From the NCBI GenBank assembly GCA_902406135.1, contig CABPCX010000046.1:1-9543 (forward strand): DNA of 9,543 nucleotides. Direction: 5' to 3'. The notes under the pieces were generated by a model. That model was not told the origin of the DNA. It saw only the letters and a list, made by a program, of their open reading frames with translations, and did not search any database. Positions 1-6,541 of the stretch are shown piece by piece. The stretch's first letter is position 1. Each line of letters opens with the position of its first letter. The DNA is from an uncultured Eubacteriales bacterium (GTDB taxonomy: Bacteria; Bacillota; Clostridia; Lachnospirales; Anaerotignaceae). A program made the position numbers and the translations under genes.

Positions 1-423
1 ATGGCAGGTGGAGCAGAAGAAGTTCTTATTCCTGAAAGCAAGGGCGTTATTACAGAAGATATGGTTATAGAGCAGATACTTATGAACAGAAGCAAGGGCA
101 AGAGACATAATCTTGTTGTTGTTGCTGAAGGTGTCGGCGGAACTGTAAAACTTGCAAAGAAAATACAGGATATTACAGGAATACAGACAAGAGCTACTGT
201 ACTTGGACACTTACAGAGAGGCGGAATACCTACAGCCGTTGACTGTATGCATGCATCAATGATGGGATATCTTGCCGTTAAACAGATACTTGACGGTGAA
301 AGAAATAAAATAATCGCTTATAACAGAGGCAGATATGAAGCTTTAGACATTAATGAAGCTCTCAATATGCAGAAAAAAATAGACAGTGAATACTATGAAG
401 TAGTTAAACTTCTTTCAATCTGA
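1..423 (+). CDS. pfkA: 6-phosphofructokinase, C-terminal part (5' end outside window)
   Basis: This is the C-terminal 140 residues of ATP-type phosphofructokinase, the cytoplasmic glycolytic enzyme that phosphorylates fructose 6-phosphate to fructose 1,6-bisphosphate. The family is normally about 320 residues, so more than half lies upstream. The first codon is an internal Met: the segment MAGGAEEVLIPE matches the family's AGGAE-LIPE strand and is not an N-terminus. Visible family motifs are VVVAEGVG (Glu43, in the position of E. coli Glu222) and TRATVLGHLQRGG (Arg64, His70, Arg73, in the positions of the substrate-contacting Arg243, His249 and Arg252). The spacing of these four residues matches the E. 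coli enzyme exactly. The gene ends in TGA and is followed by a terminator at 533-567. No neighbour is co-transcribed with it inside the window. The family call is very secure; the symbol is by homology. Confidence 0.95.
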   Translation: MAGGAEEVLIPESKGVITEDMVIEQILMNRSKGKRHNLVVVAEGVGGTVKLAKKIQDITGIQTRATVLGHLQRGGIPTAVDCMHASMMGYLAVKQILDGERNKIIAYNRGRYEALDINEALNMQKKIDSEYYEVVKLLSI

Positions 424-534
424 TAAACGGGAAAGACTGAAATAAAGACAGGCAGTGCAGCTTTAATGTGAGACCGCATTAATCCCGTATTTATGAGGTT
501 TTTACGCTGTCTGTCTGCGGAATATAAACGGGAA
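423..534 (+). other. Structured 3' region of the pfkA transcript, with an 11-bp direct repeat
   Basis: This gene-free stretch follows the pfkA stop. The 11-mer ATAAACGGGAA occurs at 423-433 and again at 524-534. Between the copies, 463-470 (TTAATGTG) can pair with 475-482 (CGCATTAA) around a 4-nt loop. An outer stem pairs 446-455 (AGACAGGCAG) with 507-516 (CTGTCTGTCT), with one G-U. The hexamer TCCCGT at 483-488 is complementary to ACGGGA in both repeat copies, so either copy could pair with it but not both. What is seen is the repeat and the complementarity. A role as a 3'UTR-derived RNA or a stability element is inference. Nothing protein-coding is convincing here. Confidence 0.35.
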
Positions 535-567
535 CAGTGATGTGTATAAACGCATCACTGTTTTTTT
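533..567 (+). terminator. Rho-independent terminator of pfkA
   Basis: Stem 533-544 (AACAGTGATGTG) pairs with 551-562 (CGCATCACTGTT), 12 bp with one G-U, around the loop TATAAA. It runs into seven T residues at 561-567. It lies upstream of the promoter of the next gene, so it ends the pfkA transcript. Confidence 0.9.
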
Positions 568-603
568 ATGCTGAATATTTTATAGCATTTTGTTCTTTAT
601 TAT

Positions 604-632
604 TTGACAGTGTTCTATTTTTAGTTTATTTT
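604..632 (+). promoter_or_regulatory. Probable sigma-A promoter of the AEC transporter gene
   Basis: A perfect -35 TTGACA (604-609) is followed by a 17-nt spacer and TATTTT (627-632) as -10, which matches four of six consensus bases. It sits between the pfkA terminator and the GGAGGT ribosome binding site at 658-663. The -10 is weak, and the surrounding A+T richness makes its exact position uncertain. Confidence 0.5.
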
Positions 633-668
633 TATATTGTTAAACGGTTTTAAATATGGAGGTAAATT

Positions 669-1607
669 ATGGGGGAACAATTTAATATTCTGCTTAATCA
701 GATGTTTGTATTTTTTACGCTGATAGCCATAGGCTTTGCGGCGCAGAGAATAAAACTTCTTAATGATATGAGCATAGATGCGCTGTCATCTTTGGTAGTA
801 AGACTGATACTTCCATGTATGGTATGTACTACCGTAGTAAACGGAGCCACAATAGAAGGTGTTTTGGATAAAATACCGTTTTTCCTATGTTCGTTTTTAA
901 TGATAGGCATACTGCTTGTAATTGCATATATCAGCAGTAAACTTATGAGAATGAAACCTCCTACAAGCTATATAAATATGGCTGTAATAGGTTTCCCAAA
1001 TACCGGATTTATAGGATATCCGCTTCTTTTAGCCATGTTTCCCGAGACAGGAGCGCTGGCAGTGGCGGTATACGTTATAGTTGACCAGGTTACGTTCTGG
1101 ACAATAGTACCCGTTCTTACAAAGCCTCAGATATCAGTCAGGGATATAAGTCTTAAAAAGCTTATAAATCCTCCCTTTATATCTCTAATTGTGGGTCTTG
1201 TTTTAATAGCGTTAAATATACATCCGTCAAACGTAGCCTGGGATACGGTTACAAATGTAGGCTCAACCAGCAAATATTTTGCTCTAATATACATAGGAGC
1301 CGATATCGGAAGAAAGGGATTTAAGTCCATAGTAAAAAGACCTAAAGTTTTCCTTACAATACCCATAAAGCTTATTTTTGCTCCCATAGCAGTATTCTTT
1401 ATACTCAGAGCCATAGGCGTGCTTACTGCCGAAGAGCTTATAATGATAACTACGCTTTCTATGCTGCCGTCAATGGTAGTTGTATGTATGCTTGCTGCAC
1501 AGAATAAATCCGATGATGAGTACGCAACGGCCGGACTTATTGTGACAACTTTATGCAGTATGGTTACAATGCCACTTGTTATGAAGTTTATAACAGGGTT
1601 TATTTAA
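669..1607 (+). CDS. AEC (auxin efflux carrier) family transporter
   Basis: A 312-residue integral membrane protein of the AEC family within the BART superfamily, the usual length for bacterial members. Hydrophobic segments lie at roughly residues 8-26, 41-57, 69-90, 103-123, 129-149, 168-184, 201-213, 228-249, 256-277 and 287-310, consistent with about ten membrane helices. The motif GFPNTGFIGYP (108-118) is the family's broken-helix signature Asn-x-Gly-x-x-Gly-x-Pro. The start is supported by GGAGGT at 658-663, five bases before ATG. Characterised bacterial relatives carry malate, malonate or other carboxylates (MleP, MdcF), but substrate cannot be read from this sequence. The aconitase-type hydratase follows after 65 bases with its own promoter. 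A shared organic-acid role is possible, but only the neighbourhood suggests it. Confidence 0.85.
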   Translation: MGEQFNILLNQMFVFFTLIAIGFAAQRIKLLNDMSIDALSSLVVRLILPCMVCTTVVNGATIEGVLDKIPFFLCSFLMIGILLVIAYISSKLMRMKPPTSYINMAVIGFPNTGFIGYPLLLAMFPETGALAVAVYVIVDQVTFWTIVPVLTKPQISVRDISLKKLINPPFISLIVGLVLIALNIHPSNVAWDTVTNVGSTSKYFALIYIGADIGRKGFKSIVKRPKVFLTIPIKLIFAPIAVFFILRAIGVLTAEELIMITTLSMLPSMVVVCMLAAQNKSDDEYATAGLIVTTLCSMVTMPLVMKFITGFI

Positions 1608-1614
1608 GCAGGTA

Positions 1615-1643
1615 TTTACATTAGCGTGCTAAAGCGTTATAAT
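1615..1643 (+). promoter_or_regulatory. Strong sigma-A promoter of the hydratase gene
   Basis: TTTACA (1615-1620), a 17-nt spacer and a perfect TATAAT (1638-1643) form a near-consensus promoter in the 65-base gap after the transporter gene. The hydratase ribosome binding site GGAGGT is at 1661-1666, six bases before its ATG. The predicted transcript start is about 1650, giving a very short leader. Confidence 0.75.
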
Positions 1644-1672
1644 ATAAAAAATTTAAAATTGGAGGTTGGCAA

Positions 1673-2926
1673 ATGGTAAAATTATATGATAAAGGAGTTT
1701 TTCTTGTAGACGGAAAAACGATTATAGAAGATAACGGCAATGCTGAAGAAGCACTTAAAGCCGCAAAAGGCAGAGCAGTTTCAAAAGAAGAAGGCTCAAA
1801 AAATACAATGGCCTACGGCATTTTGAATAAACATAATACATCGGGAAATATGGATAAACTTAAAATAAAATTTGATGCCATGGCTTCCCACGACATCACT
1901 TATGTAGGAATAATTCAGACTGCAAGAGCCAGCGGACTTGAAAAGTTCCCCATGCCCTATGTACTTACCAACTGTCACAACAGCCTCTGTGCCGTTGGCG
2001 GAACAATTAATGAAGACGACCACCTTTTCGGACTTTCATGCGCAAAGAAATATGGCGGAATATATGTTCCTGCTCATCAGGCAGTTATCCACCAGTATAT
2101 GCGTGAGATGATGTCAGGAGTAGGAAAGATGATTTTAGGCTCTGACAGCCATACACGTTACGGAGCCCTTGGTACCATGGCTATGGGTGAAGGCGGTCCC
2201 GAGCTTGTAAAACAGCTTTTAAATAAAACTTATGATATCGACAGACCCCAGGTAATAGGCGTATATCTTACAGGCAAACCCGAGGCCGGAGTAGGACCTC
2301 AGGACGTTGCCCTTGCTATTATTGGAGCTGTATTCGATAACGGATATGTAAAAAATAAAGTAATGGAATTTGTCGGTGACGGCATTTCAGGCCTTTCCGT
2401 TGACTACAGAAACGGCATAGACGTTATGACAACGGAGACAACATGCCTTTCATCAGTATGGTGTACGGATTCAAAGGTTAAGGAATGGTATGATATTCAC
2501 GGAAGAAGCGGTGAATTCAAAGAGCAGGTTCCCGGAGAGATAACATATTATGACGGAATGATATATGTTGACCTCTCAACTATCAAACCCATGATAGCTA
2601 TGCCTTTCCATCCAAGCAATATATATACAATTGAAGATTTGAACGCAAATCTTCTTGATATACTTGATGAAGTAGAAAAAACAGGCGCAAAACAGCTTGA
2701 TAACGATACAATAAAATTCTCATTAAAGGATAAAGTAAGAAACGGCAGACTTATAGTTGAACAGGGTGTAATTGCCGGATGTGCAGGCGGTACATACGAA
2801 AATATCTGCGACGCCGCTGACATAATAAAGGGCAATTCCATTGGAGACGGAGAGTTTGCGCTCAGCGTATATCCTTCAAGCCAGCCTGTATTCCTTTCAC
2901 TTGTTGAAAACGGAAAAATATTATGA
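1673..2926 (+). CDS. Aconitase-family hydratase, N-terminal half (domains 1-2; frame broken at 3' end)
   Basis: This 417-residue product is the N-terminal half of a YbhJ-like hydratase of the aconitase superfamily. These enzymes dehydrate and hydrate hydroxy-acids on a [4Fe-4S] cluster; the true substrate of this subfamily is not established. Recognisable parts are [11 protein letters not shown] (100-110), GSDSHT (156-161, the superfamily substrate-binding signature), and TTETTC, whose Cys258 is in the position of the first cluster ligand. The frame ends in TGA at 2924-2926, immediately before the region that should supply the other two cysteine ligands. Those are encoded in the next frame, overlapping by ATGA. 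Together the halves make about 761 residues, the length of intact homologues (E. coli YbhJ is about 750). Start: GGAGGT six bases upstream. Either this is a split, translationally coupled gene, or a recent frameshift or assembly error. Family call secure; intactness uncertain. Confidence 0.82.
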   Translation: MVKLYDKGVFLVDGKTIIEDNGNAEEALKAAKGRAVSKEEGSKNTMAYGILNKHNTSGNMDKLKIKFDAMASHDITYVGIIQTARASGLEKFPMPYVLTNCHNSLCAVGGTINEDDHLFGLSCAKKYGGIYVPAHQAVIHQYMREMMSGVGKMILGSDSHTRYGALGTMAMGEGGPELVKQLLNKTYDIDRPQVIGVYLTGKPEAGVGPQDVALAIIGAVFDNGYVKNKVMEFVGDGISGLSVDYRNGIDVMTTETTCLSSVWCTDSKVKEWYDIHGRSGEFKEQVPGEITYYDGMIYVDLSTIKPMIAMPFHPSNIYTIEDLNANLLDILDEVEKTGAKQLDNDTIKFSLKDKVRNGRLIVEQGVIAGCAGGTYENICDAADIIKGNSIGDGEFALSVYPSSQPVFLSLVENGKIL

Positions 2927-3957
2927 TGTCAGGTGCCACTGTAAGGTCAGCATTCTGCGGTCCTTGCTTTGGTGCTGGAGATGTGCCTGCAAATAACTGC
3001 CTGAGTATCAGACATTCAACAAGAAACTTCCCTAACCGTGAAGGTTCAAAAATAACAAGCGGACAGATAGCTTCGGTTGCGCTTATGGATGCACGCTCAA
3101 TAGCCGCTACAGCTATAAATAAGGGCGTAATAACAGCCGCTACTGACCTTGACGTCAACTACAGCAAACCTAAATATTTCTTCAACGGAGACGTATACAA
3201 AAACAGATGTTATGACGGATTTGGAAAGGCAGACCCTTCTGTAGAGCTTAGATTCGGTCCCAATATAACAGACTGGCCCGCAATGAGCGCTCTGACAGAT
3301 GATATCGTGCTTAAGGTTGTTTCTCTCATAACAGACCCTGTAACAACAACAGACGAGCTTATTCCTTCAGGAGAAACTTCATCATACCGTTCAAATCCTC
3401 TTAAGCTGGCTGAGTTTGCACTTTCAAGAAAGGACCCTGCTTATGTTGGCAAGGCTAAGGAAGTACAGAAAGCAGAAAAGGCAAGACTTGAAGGAAAGAA
3501 CCCAATTGAAGCACTTGGTGAACTTAAAAACGTGGATAATGCCATAAAGACAGTTTATCCTGAATTCGATATAACAAAAGCCGGCATCGGAAGCACAATT
3601 TATGCGGTAAAACCCGGCGACGGTTCTGCAAGAGAGCAGGCTGCAAGCTGTCAGAAAGTTCTTGGCGGATGGGCAAATATCGCAAAGGAATATGCTACAA
3701 AGAGATATCGTTCAAACCTTATAAACTGGGGTATGCTTCCGTTTATATTTGAAGATGTGCCTCCTTTTGAAAACGGCGACTATATTTTTGTTCCCGAAAT
3801 CAAAAAGGCCATTGAGGAAAAGAAATCAGGAATACCCGCATACATCGTTAAGGGAGAAAGTCTTATTCCCTTCGTACTTAAAATGGGAGACATAACCGAC
3901 GATGAGAGACAGATAATTCTTGACGGATGTCTCATAAATTATTACGCTGAAAAATAA
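2923..3957 (+). CDS. Aconitase-family hydratase, C-terminal half (Fe-S CxxC and swivel domain)
   Basis: A 344-residue continuation of the same hydratase in the -1 frame. FCGPC near the start (Cys12 and Cys15) matches the CxxC pair that supplies two of the three cluster ligands in aconitases. [11 protein letters not shown] (32-42) corresponds to the active-site NRNFEGR-type loop. From about residue 80 onward comes the swivel domain, with [11 protein letters not shown] (149-159), typical of the YbhJ-like branch. The first ATG overlaps the upstream stop as ATGA. A weak GGA lies at 2912-2914, eight bases before it, so re-initiation is conceivable but no strong ribosome binding site is present. 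The frame is open upstream only to 2908, so the half cannot start earlier at a conventional codon. Both halves retain similar codon use and intact motifs, which argues against an old pseudogene. No convincing terminator follows; the metYA promoter begins 23 bases downstream. Confidence 0.78.
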   Translation: MMSGATVRSAFCGPCFGAGDVPANNCLSIRHSTRNFPNREGSKITSGQIASVALMDARSIAATAINKGVITAATDLDVNYSKPKYFFNGDVYKNRCYDGFGKADPSVELRFGPNITDWPAMSALTDDIVLKVVSLITDPVTTTDELIPSGETSSYRSNPLKLAEFALSRKDPAYVGKAKEVQKAEKARLEGKNPIEALGELKNVDNAIKTVYPEFDITKAGIGSTIYAVKPGDGSAREQAASCQKVLGGWANIAKEYATKRYRSNLINWGMLPFIFEDVPPFENGDYIFVPEIKKAIEEKKSGIPAYIVKGESLIPFVLKMGDITDDERQIILDGCLINYYAEK

Positions 3958-3980
3958 ATCGGATTTTTTAAAAGTTTTTC

Positions 3981-4009
3981 TTGACAAAGAGTGAAATTAA
4001 TAGTATCCT
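3981..4009 (+). promoter_or_regulatory. Probable sigma-A promoter of the metYA leader and operon
   Basis: A perfect -35 TTGACA (3981-3986), a 17-nt spacer and TATCCT (4004-4009, four of six -10 bases) predict a transcript start near 4016. The transcript would carry a leader of about 240 nt before metY. That leader contains a small ORF with its own ribosome binding site and an intrinsic terminator. Confidence 0.65.
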
Positions 4010-4049
4010 ATCAACTATATTATTTCATTGTTTGAAAGGAGTGACTCAG

Positions 4050-4127
4050 ATGAAAAATTTCCGAATGTGCATGTATATGAATATTAACAGAAAATATCGT
4101 ATACAGTGTCATTGCGTTCGGAAATAG
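4050..4127 (+). CDS. Met/Cys-rich leader peptide of the metYA operon (25 residues)
   Basis: A 25-codon ORF with a strong Shine-Dalgarno, AAAGGAG at 4035-4041, eight bases before ATG. It lies about 35 bases after the predicted transcript start. It encodes Met at positions 1, 6, 8 and 10 and Cys at 7, 20 and 22, including the run Met-Cys-Met-Tyr-Met (codons 4065-4079) and Cys-His-Cys near the end. Seven of 25 residues are sulfur amino acids, directly upstream of sulfur amino acid biosynthesis genes. The ORF coincides with a long hairpin (4058-4124) and its TAG stop (4125-4127) is immediately after it, the geometry of an attenuation leader. The peptide has no signal sequence or recognisable domain, and its product probably has no function of its own. 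Not matched to a named family; the role is inferred from composition and RNA structure. Confidence 0.75.
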   Translation: MKNFRMCMYMNINRKYRIQCHCVRK

Positions 4128-4217
4128 TCAGGTCTGTGTCATACTATATATTTGTATATTAAACAGAATCATATTATTTTGGTATTAAGGCAGTGTCTGT
4201 ATAGGCACTGCCTTTTT
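4058..4217 (+). promoter_or_regulatory. Candidate ribosome-mediated transcription attenuator of metYA
   Basis: Three alternative pairings can be traced by eye. Hairpin 1:2 pairs 4058-4069 with 4113-4124 (12 bp, three G-U), then 4072-4080 with 4097-4105 (9 bp, one G-U). Antiterminator 2:3 pairs 4100-4106 (TATACAG) with 4197-4203 (CTGTATA), 7 Watson-Crick pairs. After a small internal loop it continues by pairing 4110-4115 (CATTGC) with 4190-4195 (GCAGTG), 6 pairs with one G-U. Terminator 3:4 is at 4187-4217. The pairings 1:2 and 2:3 share arm 2, and 2:3 and 3:4 share arm 3, so they exclude each other. The Met-Cys-Met-Tyr-Met codons lie in arm 1. Inferred logic: a ribosome stalled there for lack of charged Met- or Cys-tRNA melts 1:2, lets 2:3 form and permits metYA transcription. 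A ribosome reaching the stop masks arm 2, and 3:4 terminates. With no translation, 1:2 forms and 3:4 again terminates. Confidence 0.68.
4187..4217 (+). terminator. Intrinsic terminator in the metYA leader (attenuator stem 3:4)
   Basis: Stem 4187-4198 (AAGGCAGTGTCT) pairs with 4203-4214 (AGGCACTGCCTT), 12 bp with one U-G, around the loop GTAT. It ends in five T residues at 4213-4217. It lies between the leader ORF and the metY ribosome binding site (AAGGAG, 4244-4249), 38 bases before the metY start. Read-through is therefore required for metY expression from the upstream promoter. Confidence 0.88.
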
Positions 4218-4255
4218 ATATTTATTTTAAGTTTTAAAAGCGAAAGGAGAATTTT

Positions 4256-5530
4256 ATGAGCAGTTACAAACTTGGAACAAAATGCATACAGTCAGGATAT
4301 GAACCTAAAAACGGAGAGCCTAGAGTTCTTCCCATTTACCAGAGTACAACATATGCCTATGATTCAGCGGACACTCTTGGAGATTTATTTGACCTTAAAT
4401 GTGACGGGCATATGTATTCAAGAATATCTAATCCCACAGTTGCCTGTGTCGAGGCAAAGATAGCTGACCTTGAGGACGGAGTTGGAGCTCTCTGCACATC
4501 TTCCGGACAGGCGGCATCTCTGCTTGCCATATTCAATATATGCCAGAAAGGACAGAATTTCCTTGCTTCATCTGCAATATATGGCGGAACAGTCAATCTT
4601 TTTGCCGTTACTATGGAGAGAATGGGAATTGAGGTAAGATTTTTCACACCTGAAATGACCGATGAAGAAGTTGAAAATCTTATTGATGAAAATACAAAGC
4701 TTGTGTTTGGCGAGACCCTTGCCAATCCTGCCCTTAAAGTATTTGACATAGAAAGATATGCGGCATTAGCTCATAGAAATAACATTCCGCTTATTATAGA
4801 TAACACATTCGCTACACCCATATTCTGCAGACCCTTTGAGTTTGGATGTGACATAGTTATACATTCAACTACAAAATATATGGACGGACATGCGGCTGTA
4901 GTCGGCGGAGTTATTGTAGACAGCGGAAAATTTGACTGGGAGGCATCAGGAAAATTCCCCGAACTTACTGAGCCCGATGAATCTTACCATGGAGTTGTAT
5001 ATACAAAGGACTTTAAAGAGGCGGCTTATATAACAAAGGCAAGGGTACAGCTTATGAGAGACTTTGGTTCAACACCCCAGCCCTTTGCAGCGTATATACT
5101 TAACCTTGGCCTTGAGACCCTTGCACTCAGAATGGAAAGACATTTTTCAAACGCTTTAAAAACAGCAGAATTTTTAAAGAGTAATGAAAAAATTGCCTGG
5201 GTAAACTATCCATTTTTACAGGACTCTGACCAGTATGAGTTAGCTAAGAAATATCTTTCAGGCGGCTGCGGAGTTATTTCTTTCGGAATAAAGGGCGGAA
5301 GAGAAGCTGCAGTAAAATTTATGGATTCACTTAAACTCATAAAGATAGTTGTCCACGTTGCGGATTCAAGAACCAGTGTACTCCATCCTGCCAGCACAAC
5401 ACACAGACAGCTCAATGAAAAACAGCTTAAAGATGCAGGCATAGGAGAAGACCTTATAAGACTTTCAGTGGGAACAGAAGATATAGAAGACATAATAAAT
5501 GACATCAAAGAGGCACTTGAAAATATTTAA
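4256..5530 (+). CDS. metY: O-acetylhomoserine sulfhydrylase (aminocarboxypropyltransferase)
   Basis: A PLP enzyme of the Cys/Met metabolism family, 424 residues, the normal length for MetY-type enzymes and longer than typical MetB/MetC (about 380). It would condense O-acetylhomoserine with sulfide to give homocysteine and acetate in the cytoplasm. Visible landmarks are MYSRISNPT (53-61, cofactor phosphate-binding Tyr and Arg contributed across the dimer), SSGQAA (82-87), IDNTFATP (181-188, with Asp182 contacting the PLP pyridine nitrogen), and HSTTKY, with Lys207 as the Schiff-base lysine. The insertion around residues 224-262 and the C-terminal [10 protein letters not shown] are also typical of MetY. 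Start: AAGGAGA at 4244-4250 before ATG. metA follows after 17 bases with no promoter or terminator between, so the two are an operon. Regulation is probably by the leader attenuator upstream. A cystathionine synthase or lyase role is less likely given length and partner. Confidence 0.93.
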   Translation: MSSYKLGTKCIQSGYEPKNGEPRVLPIYQSTTYAYDSADTLGDLFDLKCDGHMYSRISNPTVACVEAKIADLEDGVGALCTSSGQAASLLAIFNICQKGQNFLASSAIYGGTVNLFAVTMERMGIEVRFFTPEMTDEEVENLIDENTKLVFGETLANPALKVFDIERYAALAHRNNIPLIIDNTFATPIFCRPFEFGCDIVIHSTTKYMDGHAAVVGGVIVDSGKFDWEASGKFPELTEPDESYHGVVYTKDFKEAAYITKARVQLMRDFGSTPQPFAAYILNLGLETLALRMERHFSNALKTAEFLKSNEKIAWVNYPFLQDSDQYELAKKYLSGGCGVISFGIKGGREAAVKFMDSLKLIKIVVHVADSRTSVLHPASTTHRQLNEKQLKDAGIGEDLIRLSVGTEDIEDIINDIKEALENI

Positions 5531-5547
5531 CATAAGGAGGTGGTAAC

Positions 5548-6468
5548 GTGCCTATAAAAATTCCCAATAATCTTCCGGCAGCAGACATTTTAAGAGATGA
5601 AAATATATTTGTTATGACGGAAACAAGAGCGCAGTCTCAGGATATTCGTCCTTTAAAAATATTATTTTTAAATCTTATGCCGACGAAAATCGCTACAGAA
5701 ACACAGTTTTGCAGACTGTTCAGCAATACACCCATACAGATAGAAATAGAATTGATACATACTGCCTCCCACGAGTCAAAAAATGTATCAACTGAACATA
5801 TACTTTCATTCTACAAAACCTTTGACGATATAAAGGACAATAACTATGACGGCCTTATTATAACAGGAGCTCCTGTAGAACTTTTGGAGTTTGAAGAAGT
5901 TGAGTATTGGGACGAAATAAAGGAAATACTGGAATGGTCCAAGGAACATGTAACAAGTACCGTACATGTATGCTGGGGAGCCCAGGCAGGACTTTATTAC
6001 CACTATGGAATAAAGAAAGTAAAACTTCCTAAAAAACTTTCAGGAGTATATCTCCATAAAAAAGAAGACGCAAAAAATGAGCTTTTCAGGGGTATGGACG
6101 ATGAATTTTATATTCCTCATTCAAGAAATACGACTGTACTAAAGGAAGATATCGAAAGCATCGATGAATTAAATATCCTTGCCGAATCCGATGAGGCCGG
6201 AGTTTTTGCGGTAGAAACGGAAGACGGAAAACAAATATTTATAATGGGCCATCCCGAATACGACACGGAGACCCTTAATAATGAATTCATAAGAGATTTA
6301 AACGCAGGCTTAAATCCTGAGGTGCCAGCAAACTATTATCCAGACGATGATTACAGCAAAAATCCGGTGAACAAGTGGAGAAGCCAGGCCAGTATGATTT
6401 ATATAAACTGGATTAATCATGTGTATCAGGTAACACCCTATGACCTCAATGATATAGGAAAAAGCTGA
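5548..6468 (+). CDS. metA: Homoserine O-acetyltransferase, MetA/HTS type
   Basis: A 306-residue member of the MetA (homoserine transacylase) family with a glutamine-amidotransferase-like fold, full length. It activates homoserine for sulfur incorporation. The catalytic residues sit at the numbers known from the Bacillus cereus enzyme: Cys142 in HVCWGAQAG, His235 in MGHPEYD, and Glu237. Residue 111 is Glu (in APVELLEF). In this family Glu at 111 is associated with acetyl-CoA and Gly with succinyl-CoA, so the product is predicted to be O-acetylhomoserine, the substrate of MetY immediately upstream. The start is GTG, chosen because AAGGAGGTG at 5534-5542 is correctly spaced and the N-terminus MPIKIPNNLPA matches the family. 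The gene is 17 bases after metY and probably co-transcribed. Database names of the homoserine O-succinyltransferase type would be misleading here. Confidence 0.94.
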   Translation: MPIKIPNNLPAADILRDENIFVMTETRAQSQDIRPLKILFLNLMPTKIATETQFCRLFSNTPIQIEIELIHTASHESKNVSTEHILSFYKTFDDIKDNNYDGLIITGAPVELLEFEEVEYWDEIKEILEWSKEHVTSTVHVCWGAQAGLYYHYGIKKVKLPKKLSGVYLHKKEDAKNELFRGMDDEFYIPHSRNTTVLKEDIESIDELNILAESDEAGVFAVETEDGKQIFIMGHPEYDTETLNNEFIRDLNAGLNPEVPANYYPDDDYSKNPVNKWRSQASMIYINWINHVYQVTPYDLNDIGKS

Positions 6469-6511
6469 TACACAGCGCATTCATAAGAAGATTTTTGAAT
6501 ATAGGACTTAT

Positions 6512-6541
6512 AAAAAAACGGCTGTTTTGATACAGCCGTTT
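6512..6541 (-). terminator. Terminator of the AraC-family gene, possibly bidirectional with metYA
   Basis: Stem 6516-6525 pairs with 6532-6541 (10 bp, core AACGGCTG/CAGCCGTT) around a 6-nt loop. On the minus strand it is followed by seven T residues (A6512-6518 on the plus strand), a good intrinsic terminator. The minus-strand stop codon (6540-6542) lies inside the stem. On the plus strand the tail is only TTT then AACTTTT, so termination of metYA there would be weaker. Confidence 0.8.

Noticed and set aside
1..3. ATG at base 1 as a true start codon
   Set aside because: The residues following it match an internal strand of phosphofructokinase, so the gene begins upstream of the window.
493..540. 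Small ORF of 15 codons in the pfkA 3' region
   Set aside because: It has no ribosome binding site, no plausible promoter and runs into the terminator stem. The region is better explained as RNA structure.
2905..2926. Programmed -1 ribosomal frameshift joining the two hydratase frames
   Set aside because: The candidate site A-AAA-ATA is not a proper X-XXY-YYZ heptamer because the A-site codon ATA cannot re-pair well after the slip. I also saw no clear stimulatory hairpin or strong internal Shine-Dalgarno. Coupled re-initiation or mutation is simpler.
2548..3158. Long minus-strand open frames across the hydratase genes and elsewhere
   Set aside because: They are shadows of well-supported plus-strand genes, lack ribosome binding sites and show no recognisable protein motifs.
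3950..3969. Terminator after the hydratase (AAAAAT ... ATTTTT)
   Set aside because: Six A-T pairs only, with no G-C clamp; not supportable as an intrinsic terminator.
4016..4255. SAM-I riboswitch or Met T-box in the metY leader
   Set aside because: I could not find the conserved S-box core, the T-box AGGGTGGNACCGCG-type bulge or a specifier hairpin. The leader is explained better by a small ORF plus alternative hairpins.
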